Source: an uncultured Coprococcus sp. (GTDB taxonomy: Bacteria; Bacillota; Clostridia; Lachnospirales; Lachnospiraceae). Taken from it: DNA of 27,853 nucleotides. The DNA is taken from the NCBI GenBank assembly GCA_900548315.1, contig URJU01000009.1:1-27853 (forward strand), written 5' to 3'. The translations under genes were made by a program, and so were the position numbers. The notes beneath the pieces are model-generated. The model saw only the letters and a program-made list of their open reading frames with translations. It ran no database searches and was not told the DNA's origin. Shown here in pieces: positions 1 through 8,401 of this stretch; the stretch's first letter is position 1; each line of letters opens with the position of its first letter.

Positions 1-18
1 GATGTGTATAAGAGACAG
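1..18 (+). other. Nextera transposon-end adapter (sequencing artefact)
   Basis: The first 18 bases are GATGTGTATAAGAGACAG, the Tn5 mosaic-end sequence of Illumina Nextera libraries minus its first base. It is not genomic. A GTG at position 4 inside it opens an apparent reading frame whose first residues MYKRQ come from the adapter. The true sequence starts at about 19. Confidence 0.96.
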
Positions 19-1569
19 GATGAGAATGGCGGTCTGACATACAGCCAGTTGGAGAGCTTTTCAAGAAAGATAGGCGCATGGATATTGTCGGAGATCAATG
101 GCGTGAGAAATAAAGCTATAGCTGTGTTGTTGGACAAGAAACCAGAGAGCGTGGCGGCATATATGGGAGTTGTCTACAGCGGTAACTTTTATGTGGTGCT
201 CGATGCAGAGATGCCAAAGCATAGAGCGGAGTCCATACTTGCAGCTTTAAGACCGGCAGCGATACTGACGGATGATCTTCACATGGAGCTTGCGAAGAAC
301 ATTGCAGATGCAGTGAAGGAGACGGCAGAGCCACAGGAAGCGGTGGCTGTTTCCAGACGAGGAGAACGAAACTGCTGCAGTGATGAGATCAAAGTGTTAG
401 ATCTTGATGAGATGGATGCTGACGCAGATCAGCGCGGGCTGGGCGGTGTGAGAGCCAGGATGATAGACACTGATCCGGTGTATGCGCTTTTCACATCGGG
501 ATCAACAGGAGTTCCAAAGGGCGCTGTGGTATCACACTCAAATATTATTGCTTACATAGACTGGTACACAGAGGCATTTGACATAGATGAAAATACAGTG
601 TTTGGAAGTCAGACACCGTTTTATTTCAGCATGTCGGTGTCTGATCTATACAGCACACTGAAAAATGGAGCGACACTGTATATTATACCAAAGGTATATT
701 TCACCTTCCCTATGAAACTGATGGAGTTCTTGAACACCTATAAGATAAACACGATATATTGGGTGCCTTCGGCTCTGCAGATTGTTGCAAATTATAAGAT
801 GTTCCAATATGCAAAACTGCCGGAGCTCAAGAAGGTTCTGTTTGCCGGAGAGGTCATGCCGACAAGACCTTTAAATTACTGGAGAGAGAATCTGCCGGAC
901 GCTATGTACGCAAATCTGTTCGGACCTACAGAGACGACAGATATATGTACATACTATGTCGTGAACAGGAAATTTGCGGATGATGAGCCGCTTCCGATGG
1001 GGCATGCATGCAACAACTGCGATGTGTTTGTCCTTGGCGAAGATGGAAAAGAGGTGTCGCCGGAGGTGGATCCTGAGACAGGTTTCAGCCGTGAAGGAGA
1101 ACTCTACGCAAGAGGCTCATTTGTGGCACTTGGGTATTATGGAAATGCAGAGAAGACGAAGGAGGCATTTGTCCAGAATCCGCTGAACCCGAATTATCCA
1201 GAATTGGTGTACAAGACTGGTGATCTGGTGAAGTACAACAAATATGGCGAGCTTGTGTATGTGTGCCGCAAGGATTATCAGATTAAGCACATGGGATATC
1301 GTATAGAGCTTGGTGAGATAGAGGCTGCGGCGGGAGCCATAGAAGGAATCAGGAGTTATGCATGTATCTACGATGATGCGGCGGACAAGATTCTGTTCAT
1401 ATATGAAGGAAAGAAGAAGGACGATGCTGAACTGCTAAATGCATTTAAGGCGAGGGTTCCGCACTACATGGAGCCGAACCGATTCATAAGGATCACGAGC
1501 ATGCCACACAATGCAAATGGCAAGATCGACAGAAAGAAACTGAAGGCGGAATACGCGCAGCATGTGTGA
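19..1569 (+). CDS. dltA: D-alanine--D-alanyl carrier protein ligase DltA (5' end missing)
   Basis: Adenylate-forming enzyme that activates D-alanine with ATP and loads it onto the phosphopantetheine arm of DltC, the first cytoplasmic step of teichoic-acid D-alanylation. Visible motifs are the ATP-binding loop TSGSTGVPKG (codons near 490-520), the GPTETT motif near 925, YKTGDL near 1212 and the C-terminal NGKIDRK holding the catalytic lysine near 1525. The reading frame enters from the adapter at the left edge, so the start and roughly 20-30 N-terminal residues are lost. Homology begins at LTYSQLE, close to the usual N-terminal LTY motif. A stretch between residues 95 and 145 looks longer and more charged than usual for the family. 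dltC follows after 110 bp, then dltB and two dltD-like genes, which supports DltA over a generic NRPS adenylation domain. Confidence 0.9.
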   Translation, partial: DENGGLTYSQLESFSRKIGAWILSEINGVRNKAIAVLLDKKPESVAAYMGVVYSGNFYVVLDAEMPKHRAESILAALRPAAILTDDLHMELAKNIADAVKETAEPQEAVAVSRRGERNCCSDEIKVLDLDEMDADADQRGLGGVRARMIDTDPVYALFTSGSTGVPKGAVVSHSNIIAYIDWYTEAFDIDENTVFGSQTPFYFSMSVSDLYSTLKNGATLYIIPKVYFTFPMKLMEFLNTYKINTIYWVPSALQIVANYKMFQYAKLPELKKVLFAGEVMPTRPLNYWRENLPDAMYANLFGPTETTDICTYYVVNRKFADDEPLPMGHACNNCDVFVLGEDGKEVSPEVDPETGFSREGELYARGSFVALGYYGNAEKTKEAFVQNPLNPNYPELVYKTGDLVKYNKYGELVYVCRKDYQIKHMGYRIELGEIEAAAGAIEGIRSYACIYDDAADKILFIYEGKKKDDAELLNAFKARVPHYMEPNRFIRITSMPHNANGKIDRKKLKAEYAQHV

Positions 1570-1570
1570 C

Positions 1571-1596
1571 ATTAGTACTGTTAATACAGCACTAAT
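1571..1596 (+). other. Hairpin in the dltA-dltC gap
   Basis: ATTAGTACTG and CAGCACTAAT form a 10-bp stem with one A/C mismatch around a 6-nt loop, starting right after the dltA stop. No T-run follows, so it is not a standard terminator; it may affect mRNA stability or expression of the downstream genes. A TATAAT at 1638-1643 could be an internal -10, but no good -35 lies 17 bp upstream. The 110-bp gap otherwise holds only the dltC ribosome site AAGGAG at 1664-1669. Confidence 0.4.
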
Positions 1597-1679
1597 GAAA
1601 TTCACTTTATGTGCTGCGCTGGTATTGCCGTAAAAATTATAATATGTAGAAAATTTTTATTATAAGGAGATATGAGATT

Positions 1680-1907
1680 ATGGAAGAATTATTAAAGATT
1701 TTAAATGACGTTAAGCCTGGTGTTGATTATGAGAATGAGACAGACCTTATAGGACACGGTGTTCTGGATTCCATCACGATGGTAACTCTGGTACTCCAGC
1801 TCAGTGATGAATTTGACGTTGATATCACACCTGTTGATATCACACCTGAGAACTTCAAGACGGTTCAGACTATCTACGATATGATAAAGAGACTTGAAGA
1901 TGAGTAG
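1680..1907 (+). CDS. dltC: D-alanyl carrier protein DltC
   Basis: A 75-residue acyl-carrier-type protein. The 4'-phosphopantetheine site is Ser31 in GVLDSITM, the expected position for DltC. It carries D-alanine activated by DltA to the membrane acyltransferase DltB. Length and acidic character fit the family. AAGGAG ten bases upstream supports the ATG at 1680. The end of the gene contains a perfect 15-bp tandem duplication giving VDITPVDITP before ENF. In classical dlt operons dltC follows dltB; here it lies between dltA and dltB. It ends with TAG, so TAG is an ordinary stop in this organism. Confidence 0.9.
   Translation: MEELLKILNDVKPGVDYENETDLIGHGVLDSITMVTLVLQLSDEFDVDITPVDITPENFKTVQTIYDMIKRLEDE
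1818..1847 (+). repeat. Perfect 15-bp tandem repeat inside dltC
   Basis: GTTGATATCACACCT occurs twice in immediate succession, in frame, encoding a doubled VDITP in the loop before helix 3 of the carrier protein. It could be a slippage duplication or a normal feature of this lineage. Confidence 0.8.
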
Positions 1908-1976
1908 GATCAAGATACAGATATTGGAAGATGGCGGGAACTGACTGCCGTCAAAAATACTTGAGGAGTGGAAAAT

Positions 1977-3566
1977 ATGTCATATACGTCGATATCATAT
2001 CTGGTATTTATATTGCTGGGCTGCTTTATAGTCTACAATATAGTGCCTATCAAGCACAGATGGAAGGTGTTGCTTACATTCAGTTACCTGTTTTATTTTA
2101 TCAATTCAGGGAAATACATTTTGTTTATCCTGTTTGGTTCGTTGACAATATACATTGGCGGACTGCTGATAAACAAGATAGATGATGGTTACAACATGGC
2201 GCGCAAGGCACTTCCGAAGGAGAATAAAAAAGAGTACAAAGCACTGATAGGATGGCAGAAGAAATGTATATGCGTGTGTGTTGTGCTTGTGAATGTGGGC
2301 ATACTGGTATTTTTGAAATATTCTGTTTTCTTTGGACAGGTGTTCACGGACATTTTGGGACTCATACATATAAATATTGAGAATCCTATGTATCAGAGGA
2401 TGATGCCTCTAGGAATATCATTTTATACTCTGTCTGCAGTAAGCTACATAGTTGATGTATACAGGGGCAAATACAGAGCCTCAGACAGTTTTGGCAAGGT
2501 GGCTCTGTTCCTGGCATTTTTCCCTCATATAGTTGAGGGTCCTATAGCAAGATTTGACCTGGTGGCTGATCAGATGTATGAGGGCCACAAGTTTAGTTAC
2601 AAGAATATGACGATGGGACTTCAGCTCATACTTTGGGGATTTTTCAAGAAGATAGTGATCGCGGACCGTGCAAATATGTATGTAAATCAGATATTTAACA
2701 ACTATGCTGATTACACAGGTCTTCCGGTTGTGGTTGGCATGTTGCTGTACACTCTCCAGCTGTATGCAGAATTTTCAGGATGCATGGATATAGTTAGAGG
2801 AAGTGCTCAGATGTTTGGAATTGGACTTTCTGAGAACTTTAACCAGCCGTTCATATCAAAGACTGTGAGCGAGTTCTGGAGAAGATGGCATATGACACTC
2901 GGTTCGTGGTTTAAGGATTATGTATTTTATTCTGTATCCCTTTCGAAGCCGTTTGTAAAACTCAGCAAGAAGACAAGGGAACATATGAATGCGTTCTTTG
3001 CTACATTTGTTCCGATGTCTGTTGCGATGTTTATTGTCTGGTTTGGAACGGGCATATGGCACGGCGCAAGTTGGAAATATGTAATGTATGGCCTTTACTA
3101 CTGGGCAATCATGATCATCGGACTGCTTACTGAGCCATTTTTCAAAAGGCTTTATGATAAAATGCATGTGGACAGGCAGGGAAAGATATACAGGCTGCTT
3201 CAGGTTGTCAGAACTTTCCTGTTTGTAAATGTGGGAATGCTCATGTTCAGAGCTGACGATCTATCAGCATTTGGACACATGTTTGTGTCGATGTTCAAGG
3301 GATTCTCATTTGCGGACATAACTGATGGTGTGCTGCTCGGAGTGAAACTGGATGTTGCTGACTTTACAGTTCTGATGGTGGGAGCGGTCATACTGCTGCT
3401 CGTTGGATTGTACAAGGAGAAGGGACATCAGATAAGAGAGGAACTGGCATCTAGAAACATAGTTCTCAGATGGGCAGTATATTACGTGCTTTTGTTTAGT
3501 GTGATAATTCTCGGTGCATATGGAAAGGGCTATGAGGTGGCCGGATTCATTTATGCCCAATTTTAA
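1977..3566 (+). CDS. dltB: Membrane-bound O-acyltransferase DltB
   Basis: Polytopic MBOAT-family protein of 529 residues that works with DltC and DltD to move D-alanine across the membrane onto lipoteichoic acid. Many hydrophobic helices run the whole length. The MBOAT signatures RRWHMTLGSWFKDYVF and GIWHGASWKYVMYG are present; the second holds the invariant histidine, about residue 362. I chose ATG 1977 because GAGGAG at 1963-1968 sits 8 bases upstream; an in-frame GTG at 1968 overlaps that ribosome site. The gene follows dltC by 69 bp and precedes the dltD-like genes by 36 bp, so it belongs to the same operon. It is longer than typical Bacillus DltB (about 400 residues), with an added cytoplasmic segment after the second helix (DDGYNMARKALPKENKKEYK), similar to AlgI-like family members. 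Confidence 0.88.
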   Translation: MSYTSISYLVFILLGCFIVYNIVPIKHRWKVLLTFSYLFYFINSGKYILFILFGSLTIYIGGLLINKIDDGYNMARKALPKENKKEYKALIGWQKKCICVCVVLVNVGILVFLKYSVFFGQVFTDILGLIHINIENPMYQRMMPLGISFYTLSAVSYIVDVYRGKYRASDSFGKVALFLAFFPHIVEGPIARFDLVADQMYEGHKFSYKNMTMGLQLILWGFFKKIVIADRANMYVNQIFNNYADYTGLPVVVGMLLYTLQLYAEFSGCMDIVRGSAQMFGIGLSENFNQPFISKTVSEFWRRWHMTLGSWFKDYVFYSVSLSKPFVKLSKKTREHMNAFFATFVPMSVAMFIVWFGTGIWHGASWKYVMYGLYYWAIMIIGLLTEPFFKRLYDKMHVDRQGKIYRLLQVVRTFLFVNVGMLMFRADDLSAFGHMFVSMFKGFSFADITDGVLLGVKLDVADFTVLMVGAVILLLVGLYKEKGHQIREELASRNIVLRWAVYYVLLFSVIILGAYGKGYEVAGFIYAQF

Positions 3567-3602
3567 GTATTTAAATTTGAGTGGAGTTTAAAAAGAAACT
3601 GA

Positions 3603-4640
3603 ATGAGTACAGATTGTGTTAAAAATATGGTTAAGTCAATAATTTTTGTTGTGCTGGCTGTCTTGGGAGTGGCGGTATTGTGTGTGATGTTCGTACCAAA
3701 GACGAGTGATCTGGCAGGCGGTATGACCAATCCAAATGCAAGGGGATTTTATGGTGAGCCGAAAAACACCATAGATCTCGTTGTACTCGGTGACAGCAAT
3801 GCATACTGTGCATATTCACCGATGGTGACTTGGAGCAAATATGGTATTCCGTCATATGTGGCGGCTGAGGGAAATCAGACTATCGTTGGAGCTATTGATC
3901 TTTTGAACGAGATACTCACATGTCAAAATCCTAAAATGGTGGTGTTTGATGTGAACATGCTATGGTCCGGCAATAGCGATGTGCAGAGACTTGAGAACTG
4001 TGTGACGAGTATGATCCAGGATTCAGTTCCTGTGATCAAGTATCACAATAGATGGAAGACAATGTCTTTTGAGGACAGTTTTAAAGAGAAAAGATACACA
4101 TTCCGTTCAAATACAAGAGGACAGAGGATCAGCAGATGTGTAAAGCCGTATGTGGGTGAAAATAAAATGGAGAAGTCTGATGACAATGACAGCATACCTT
4201 TCATTACCAAATACTTCTTTGAAAAACTGCTGAAAAAATGTTAGGACAGAGGGATAAAGGTTGTTCTGATCGAGACTCCGACAGCTACGTCCTGGACATA
4301 TGCCAGACATGTGGCCATGGAAGAGTATGCGGAGAAAAATGATCTGGAGTTCATAGACTTCAATACCCTTACAGGCAAGTATGCCATCGATTGGAATAAC
4401 GATACAAAGGATGGCGGCATGCATTTGAATGTGTACGGTGCGAAGAAGGTTACATCATATCTCGGAAAGTATCTCACGGACGAGTATTCATTTGACAATA
4501 AAAAGGATAATGAGATATACAGTGACTGGAACAAGGCCTGTAAGAGTTACAAAAAGTATGTCAAAGGGAAAAAGATATATATTGAGCCTGGCAATAAAGA
4601 CAATGAAGTTAAAGAGGACGATGAGAGTGTGCAAAACTAA
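3603..4640 (+). pseudogene. DltD-like SGNH acyltransferase, interrupted by in-frame TAG
   Basis: A first copy of a DltD-type protein: a short N-terminal membrane anchor (about residues 8-30), the GDSN nucleophile block with Ser65, and a C-terminal DGGMH block supplying Asp and His. The frame is stopped by TAG at 4242-4244 after ...LLKKC and resumes in the same frame (DRGIKVVLIETPT...) to TAA at 4640. It aligns throughout with the intact paralogue at 4683-5702, whose matching residue is Asn. The translated part (213 residues) keeps the nucleophile but loses the Asp-His pair, so it should be inactive. The downstream piece has ATG codons but no convincing ribosome site. TAG ends other genes here (dltC, first kinase), so recoding is unlikely. 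A sequencing error is the other explanation. The start at 3603 has only a weak ribosome site; ATG 3627 is possible. Confidence 0.82.
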
Positions 4641-4682
4641 GCGTGCATATCTGCGGAGTTCGCTCAGACAGGGGTGGTATAG

Positions 4683-5702
4683 ATGAAAAAAGAGAGTAAA
4701 CACAATATTGTAAAGGCAACGGCGTTTGTGTTGGTGTTCATCTTGATCCTCGGAGTGTTGGGAGTCGCGTTTACACCAAAGCGCAGTGATCCCGGAAGTG
4801 GAATAACCAATTCCAATGCCAGAGGATTCTATGGTGAACCAAAGAATTCCATTGATGTTGTGATATTAGGAGACAGCAATGCGTACAGTGCATGTTCTCC
4901 GATGTATATTTGGAACAAATACGGAATACCTACATATGTGGCTGCTGAGGGATTTCAGAATGTGACGGGTGCATCCAATCTGCTGGATGAGGTGCTTACA
5001 TGTCAGAAACCAAAGCTGGTTGTATTTGATGTAAATATGCTCTGGACAGGCAAGACGACGCTTAAGAAGGTTGAGAATAATCTCAAGAATGTGGCATATA
5101 AATATTTACCGCTGGCACAGTATCACAACAGATGGAAGACTATGGATGTGAAAGATATGTTCGGTGCAAAGGAGTACACTTACAGATCTGCGTCCAGAGG
5201 ACAGTATCTGAGTATGGATGTCAGGCCGTTCACGGGTCAAAGTAAGATGACACCGACAGATGATGAGGAGGCGATACCTGAAGTATCAAAGGTATTGCTT
5301 GAAAAGCTGATTGCAAAATGCAATGATAATGGCATCAAGATCATGTTCATGGAGACTCCAACTGCAAAATCATGGAACTATGCCAGACACAATGCTATGG
5401 TAAAGTATGCGAAGGAGAAAAAAATAAACTTTGTGGATATGAACACACTGGATGGTGAGTATGCAGTGGACTGGAACACAGATACCAGAGATGGCGGAAG
5501 GCATTTAAACTGTGAGGGTGCAGAGAAGGTGAGCGCATATCTCGGAAAATATATTTCAGAGAAGTATTCATTTAAGGACAAAAGAAAATCGGAAAAGTAT
5601 GCCGACTGGAATAATGATTACATGAATTATGTAAAGTATATGGCAGGTGAGAGTACCATGCTGGAGGCAAAACAGACCGATGGTGCGGAATCAAATAACT
5701 GA
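4683..5702 (+). CDS. dltD: DltD-like SGNH-fold acyltransferase/hydrolase
   Basis: A 339-residue protein with a single N-terminal membrane anchor (about residues 8-30) and an extracytoplasmic SGNH domain. Ser65 in GDSNAY is the nucleophile; Asp270 and His274 in DGGRHLN complete the triad. It sits in the DltD position of the operon, so it probably receives D-alanine from DltB and passes it to teichoic acid outside the membrane. It is divergent from Bacillus or Staphylococcus DltD (about 390 residues), so the symbol rests on context plus the motif set. It is a tandem duplicate of the broken gene just upstream and is probably the only working copy. It is the last gene before the terminator at 5721. 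Confidence 0.78.
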   Translation: MKKESKHNIVKATAFVLVFILILGVLGVAFTPKRSDPGSGITNSNARGFYGEPKNSIDVVILGDSNAYSACSPMYIWNKYGIPTYVAAEGFQNVTGASNLLDEVLTCQKPKLVVFDVNMLWTGKTTLKKVENNLKNVAYKYLPLAQYHNRWKTMDVKDMFGAKEYTYRSASRGQYLSMDVRPFTGQSKMTPTDDEEAIPEVSKVLLEKLIAKCNDNGIKIMFMETPTAKSWNYARHNAMVKYAKEKKINFVDMNTLDGEYAVDWNTDTRDGGRHLNCEGAEKVSAYLGKYISEKYSFKDKRKSEKYADWNNDYMNYVKYMAGESTMLEAKQTDGAESNN

Positions 5703-5720
5703 CAGGGTAGGCTGTATGAT

Positions 5721-5773
5721 AAAAAGGCGAAAGGATATGAAACGTTTAGGTTTTGTATCTTTTCGCCTTTTTT
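5721..5773 (+). terminator. Rho-independent terminator of the dlt operon
   Basis: A 17-bp stem pairs 5721-5737 with 5756-5772 with one G/U pair, around an 18-nt loop, and ends in a run of Ts. It begins 18 bases after the second dltD stop, so the dlt and two-component units are separate transcripts unless there is read-through. Confidence 0.85.
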
Positions 5774-5797
5774 ATGTTAAAATTATAAACAAAAATT

Positions 5798-5847
5798 ACA
5801 AAAGGATACAAAAAGGATACAAAAAGGATATAAGTACACAGTATACT
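5798..5847 (+). promoter_or_regulatory. Direct-repeat operator and -10 for the response regulator operon
   Basis: Three direct repeats of ACAAAAAGGAT (first copy one A short) start at 5798, 5808 and 5819, with the GG pairs exactly 11 bp apart. They are followed by a near-consensus -10 TATACT at 5842-5847. The last repeat covers the place of a -35, and no -35 consensus is present. Eleven-bp spaced direct repeats over a poor -35 are the arrangement used by activating OmpR/PhoB-type regulators, so autoactivation by the gene at 5880 is likely. The ribosome site GGAGG is at 5871-5875. Confidence 0.65.
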
Positions 5848-5879
5848 GGGGTCAAGATCTTAGGTATTGGGGAGGAAAT

Positions 5880-6545
5880 ATGAAATACAATATATTACTA
5901 GTTGAGGATGAGCAGAAGATAGCAGAAGGAATAATGGATTATATGAAGGGGACTGATGCGGAATTCACATGGGCAGATGACGGTGATAAGGCCCTTGCAC
6001 TTGTCTATGAGAATGAATACGATATGGCATTGCTTGATGTCATGCTGCCGGGTGCAGATGGATTTGAGATATGCAGAGCGATAAGGTCCAAGAGCTATGT
6101 GCCTGTCATTTTTCTGACCGCTCGTGGCAGGGAGGAGGACAGACTGTATGGCTATGACATAGGTTGCGATGACTATGTGGTCAAGCCGTTCTCCATGGCG
6201 GAGCTTTCTGCAAAGATCATGTCCTTTCTCAGAAGAAGTAAGGGACTGTGGGAGAAGAATAGCATAGAGGCATACGATATAGTGATATATCCTGACAAGC
6301 TGCAGGTATTTGTATCAGGAAAAGAGTTACGGCTTGCACCGAAAGAATATGCAATGTTGAAATATTTTATGGAACACAGAGGGATTCTTGTCACAAGGGA
6401 TGATCTGCTCCTGAGACTGTGGGGTTATGATTACGAAGGCAGTGACAGGGTTGTGGACAACCATATCAAGAAACTGCGTCAGGCACTTGGGGAGTCCGGT
6501 AAGCAGATCAAGACAGTATTTGCCAAGGGCTACAGAATGGATTAA
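5880..6545 (+). CDS. OmpR/PhoB-family response regulator
   Basis: A 221-residue two-domain regulator. The receiver domain covers residues 1-115 with acidic Glu9/Asp10, phosphoacceptor Asp53 (LLDVMLPG), Thr80 and Lys102 (VVKPF). The winged-helix DNA-binding domain covers about 125-221 and ends in the usual GYRM motif. It should be phosphorylated by the kinases encoded immediately downstream and bind direct repeats such as those at 5798-5829. It lies directly after the dlt operon on the same strand; in other Firmicutes (GraRS, CprRK) such systems sense cationic peptides and raise dlt expression. That link is inferred here, since the dlt promoter lies outside the contig. GGAGG four bases upstream of the ATG supports the start. 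Confidence 0.93.
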   Translation: MKYNILLVEDEQKIAEGIMDYMKGTDAEFTWADDGDKALALVYENEYDMALLDVMLPGADGFEICRAIRSKSYVPVIFLTARGREEDRLYGYDIGCDDYVVKPFSMAELSAKIMSFLRRSKGLWEKNSIEAYDIVIYPDKLQVFVSGKELRLAPKEYAMLKYFMEHRGILVTRDDLLLRLWGYDYEGSDRVVDNHIKKLRQALGESGKQIKTVFAKGYRMD

Positions 6546-6582
6546 ATCGATGAAACTGTTGATATCAAGGGAGGGTTACATT

Positions 6583-8319
6583 ATGAGAAAGGAAAAAACA
6601 AAGGTGTATTGGAAGAAACAGAAGTTTGGGTCGTTCTTCCTGAAAGTATTTGTGCCGTTTATACTGGTGGCATCATTGCTCGGCGGTATCGTCACGTATC
6701 TGCTGGTATCTATATATGAATCTAGTCTGGACGATAGTTTGATCAATTTCAATCAGATGGTCGACAATGGCACAACGTCAGCGTTAAACAACTATAATGA
6801 GGCATTGAAATCTGCAAATGTCAGTGCTGCTGACTACGATTTCCAGATAGCAGATAACCGGCTGATGGGCAGTCTTGATTATTATCTGAATATGGCGACT
6901 ATGTATGTTGTCGATGATAAAGAAGGGCGCAATGGAGCTATAGAAGTATATAAGCTGGATGAATATGGAAACCCATCGAAGGTATGGGAAAACGGTGCAA
7001 AATATTACCTGAGCGTGAAGGACAGAAAGGGCGAAAAGTACATATTGTCATGTTCGCGTGAGGATGGTCAGGAGATGTATAAAGAGGCTCGTGAGACAAA
7101 AGATGCCAGTGTGCTTAGTATAGATGAGCTCTATGTCAAGGGGAACAGTTTCTGGGTAGGGGCATATACATACTGCACAGATGAGGTTGAGATCATTCAA
7201 AATGCAGATGGAACGGCCGACTCTGATTTCAAGCAGCATAAGGTTACAAACACAAATATTCCGGAAGGTTATGTAAAAATAAAAAACCTGAGTGCATATG
7301 AGATGGGCAGCACTCCTATAGGAAGTCCTTTTTCAACAGAGAAACTGGATACATATGGTGATCCAGAGGGATTGATAGGAGATGCGATCGCTTATGGAAA
7401 AGACTTTGTAGACCGTCATGATGTGAGCAAAGATTATCAGGTCTATCAGTATGCGGAGAAAGATTACAAATGTGAATATGGGAAACATCATGTAGAGGTT
7501 GCATGGCTTGGTGGTGGATACGACATGGTATTGAATTATCACACAAATATCTGGAGGTCTTTGATCGGAAAGCTCATGATCGGAACCTGGATAGGAACAA
7601 TACTTCTGAGTGTTATAGTATCTCTTGTCATTGCATATGCCATGTACAAAACTTATAAGTCTACCTACGACATGGAGCGGTATAGACGGACAACGTCCAA
7701 TGCTATGGCTCATGATCTGAAGAGTCCTCTTGCTGTCATCCTTCTCGATGCGGAGAACCTCAGGGATGGAACCAATCCGGAGAAAAACAAGTACTACATG
7801 GACAACATAATCGATGAGATCAATCAGATGAACACTCAGATAGCATCAATCCTTGATATGGCAAATGCTGAGGATGTGAGCACTCAGTTAGATAAGACAG
7901 ATGTTGATATCACAGCTATAGTTAATTTGTTGGCAGAGGAATATGCAGAGAGAATAAAAGAGAAGGACGTTACCATTGATATAAAGGGCACTTGCACGGT
8001 ACACGCCGATGAGAAACTCATGACTCAGGCCTTAAGGAATGTAATGGACAATGCGGTGAAGTATGTGACAGATGGCGGGGAGATAAAAGTGTGGCTTTCA
8101 GACAGCTCAGTGTCATTTGTCAATGCCAGCGAACCTATTGATAAAGAGACTCTGGCAAATGTGTGGAATCCGTTTGTAAAGGGAGATAACAGCCGTCACG
8201 GACATAAGGGAACCGGACTTGGACTCTCGATCGTAAAGACAATAATAGACAGGCATGGATTTGACTGCCTGATGGATAACAGTGCGGATGGCGTAGAGGT
8301 CAGACTGATATTTAAATAG
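6583..8319 (+). CDS. Membrane sensor histidine kinase (first of two paralogues)
   Basis: A 578-residue kinase. A transmembrane helix at about residues 17-45 and a second at about 330-360 flank an extracytoplasmic sensor domain of nearly 290 residues with no family I recognise. The HisKA phosphoacceptor is His377 in MAHDLKSPLAVI. The catalytic domain has an N box with Asn490 (NVMDNAVKYV), an F box (WNPFVKGDNS) and a G2 box (GHKGTGLGLSIV). The usual DxGxG G1 box is replaced by VNASEPI, as in several Firmicute kinases. The start at ATG 6583 is set by AAGGGAGGG 7 bases upstream; the frame is open further upstream but only inside the regulator gene. It lies 37 bp after the regulator, its probable partner, and is followed by a paralogue. 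Confidence 0.9.
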   Translation: MRKEKTKVYWKKQKFGSFFLKVFVPFILVASLLGGIVTYLLVSIYESSLDDSLINFNQMVDNGTTSALNNYNEALKSANVSAADYDFQIADNRLMGSLDYYLNMATMYVVDDKEGRNGAIEVYKLDEYGNPSKVWENGAKYYLSVKDRKGEKYILSCSREDGQEMYKEARETKDASVLSIDELYVKGNSFWVGAYTYCTDEVEIIQNADGTADSDFKQHKVTNTNIPEGYVKIKNLSAYEMGSTPIGSPFSTEKLDTYGDPEGLIGDAIAYGKDFVDRHDVSKDYQVYQYAEKDYKCEYGKHHVEVAWLGGGYDMVLNYHTNIWRSLIGKLMIGTWIGTILLSVIVSLVIAYAMYKTYKSTYDMERYRRTTSNAMAHDLKSPLAVILLDAENLRDGTNPEKNKYYMDNIIDEINQMNTQIASILDMANAEDVSTQLDKTDVDITAIVNLLAEEYAERIKEKDVTIDIKGTCTVHADEKLMTQALRNVMDNAVKYVTDGGEIKVWLSDSSVSFVNASEPIDKETLANVWNPFVKGDNSRHGHKGTGLGLSIVKTIIDRHGFDCLMDNSADGVEVRLIFK

Positions 8320-8401
8320 CATGTGTCAGGGAGGTTTGAACAGATAAAGTACAGAGCGTGTCTAAGTTTATGTGCACTGTCTATATGAAGGGGGATAAAA
8401 C

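Noticed and set aside
4242..4244. TAG recoding (for example pyrrolysine) in the first dltD-like gene
   Set aside because: TAG is the ordinary stop of dltC, the first kinase and other genes here; the paralogue has Asn at the position, and no recoding element is seen.
5647..5883. Open frame of 78 codons between dltD and the response regulator
   Set aside because: It overlaps the end of dltD, the terminator and the promoter repeats, and has no ribosome site or coding-like composition.
6427..6582. Longer start for the first kinase
   Set aside because: The extra 52 codons lie inside the response regulator gene in another frame; AAGGGAGGG before ATG 6583 and the matching start of the paralogue fix the start there.
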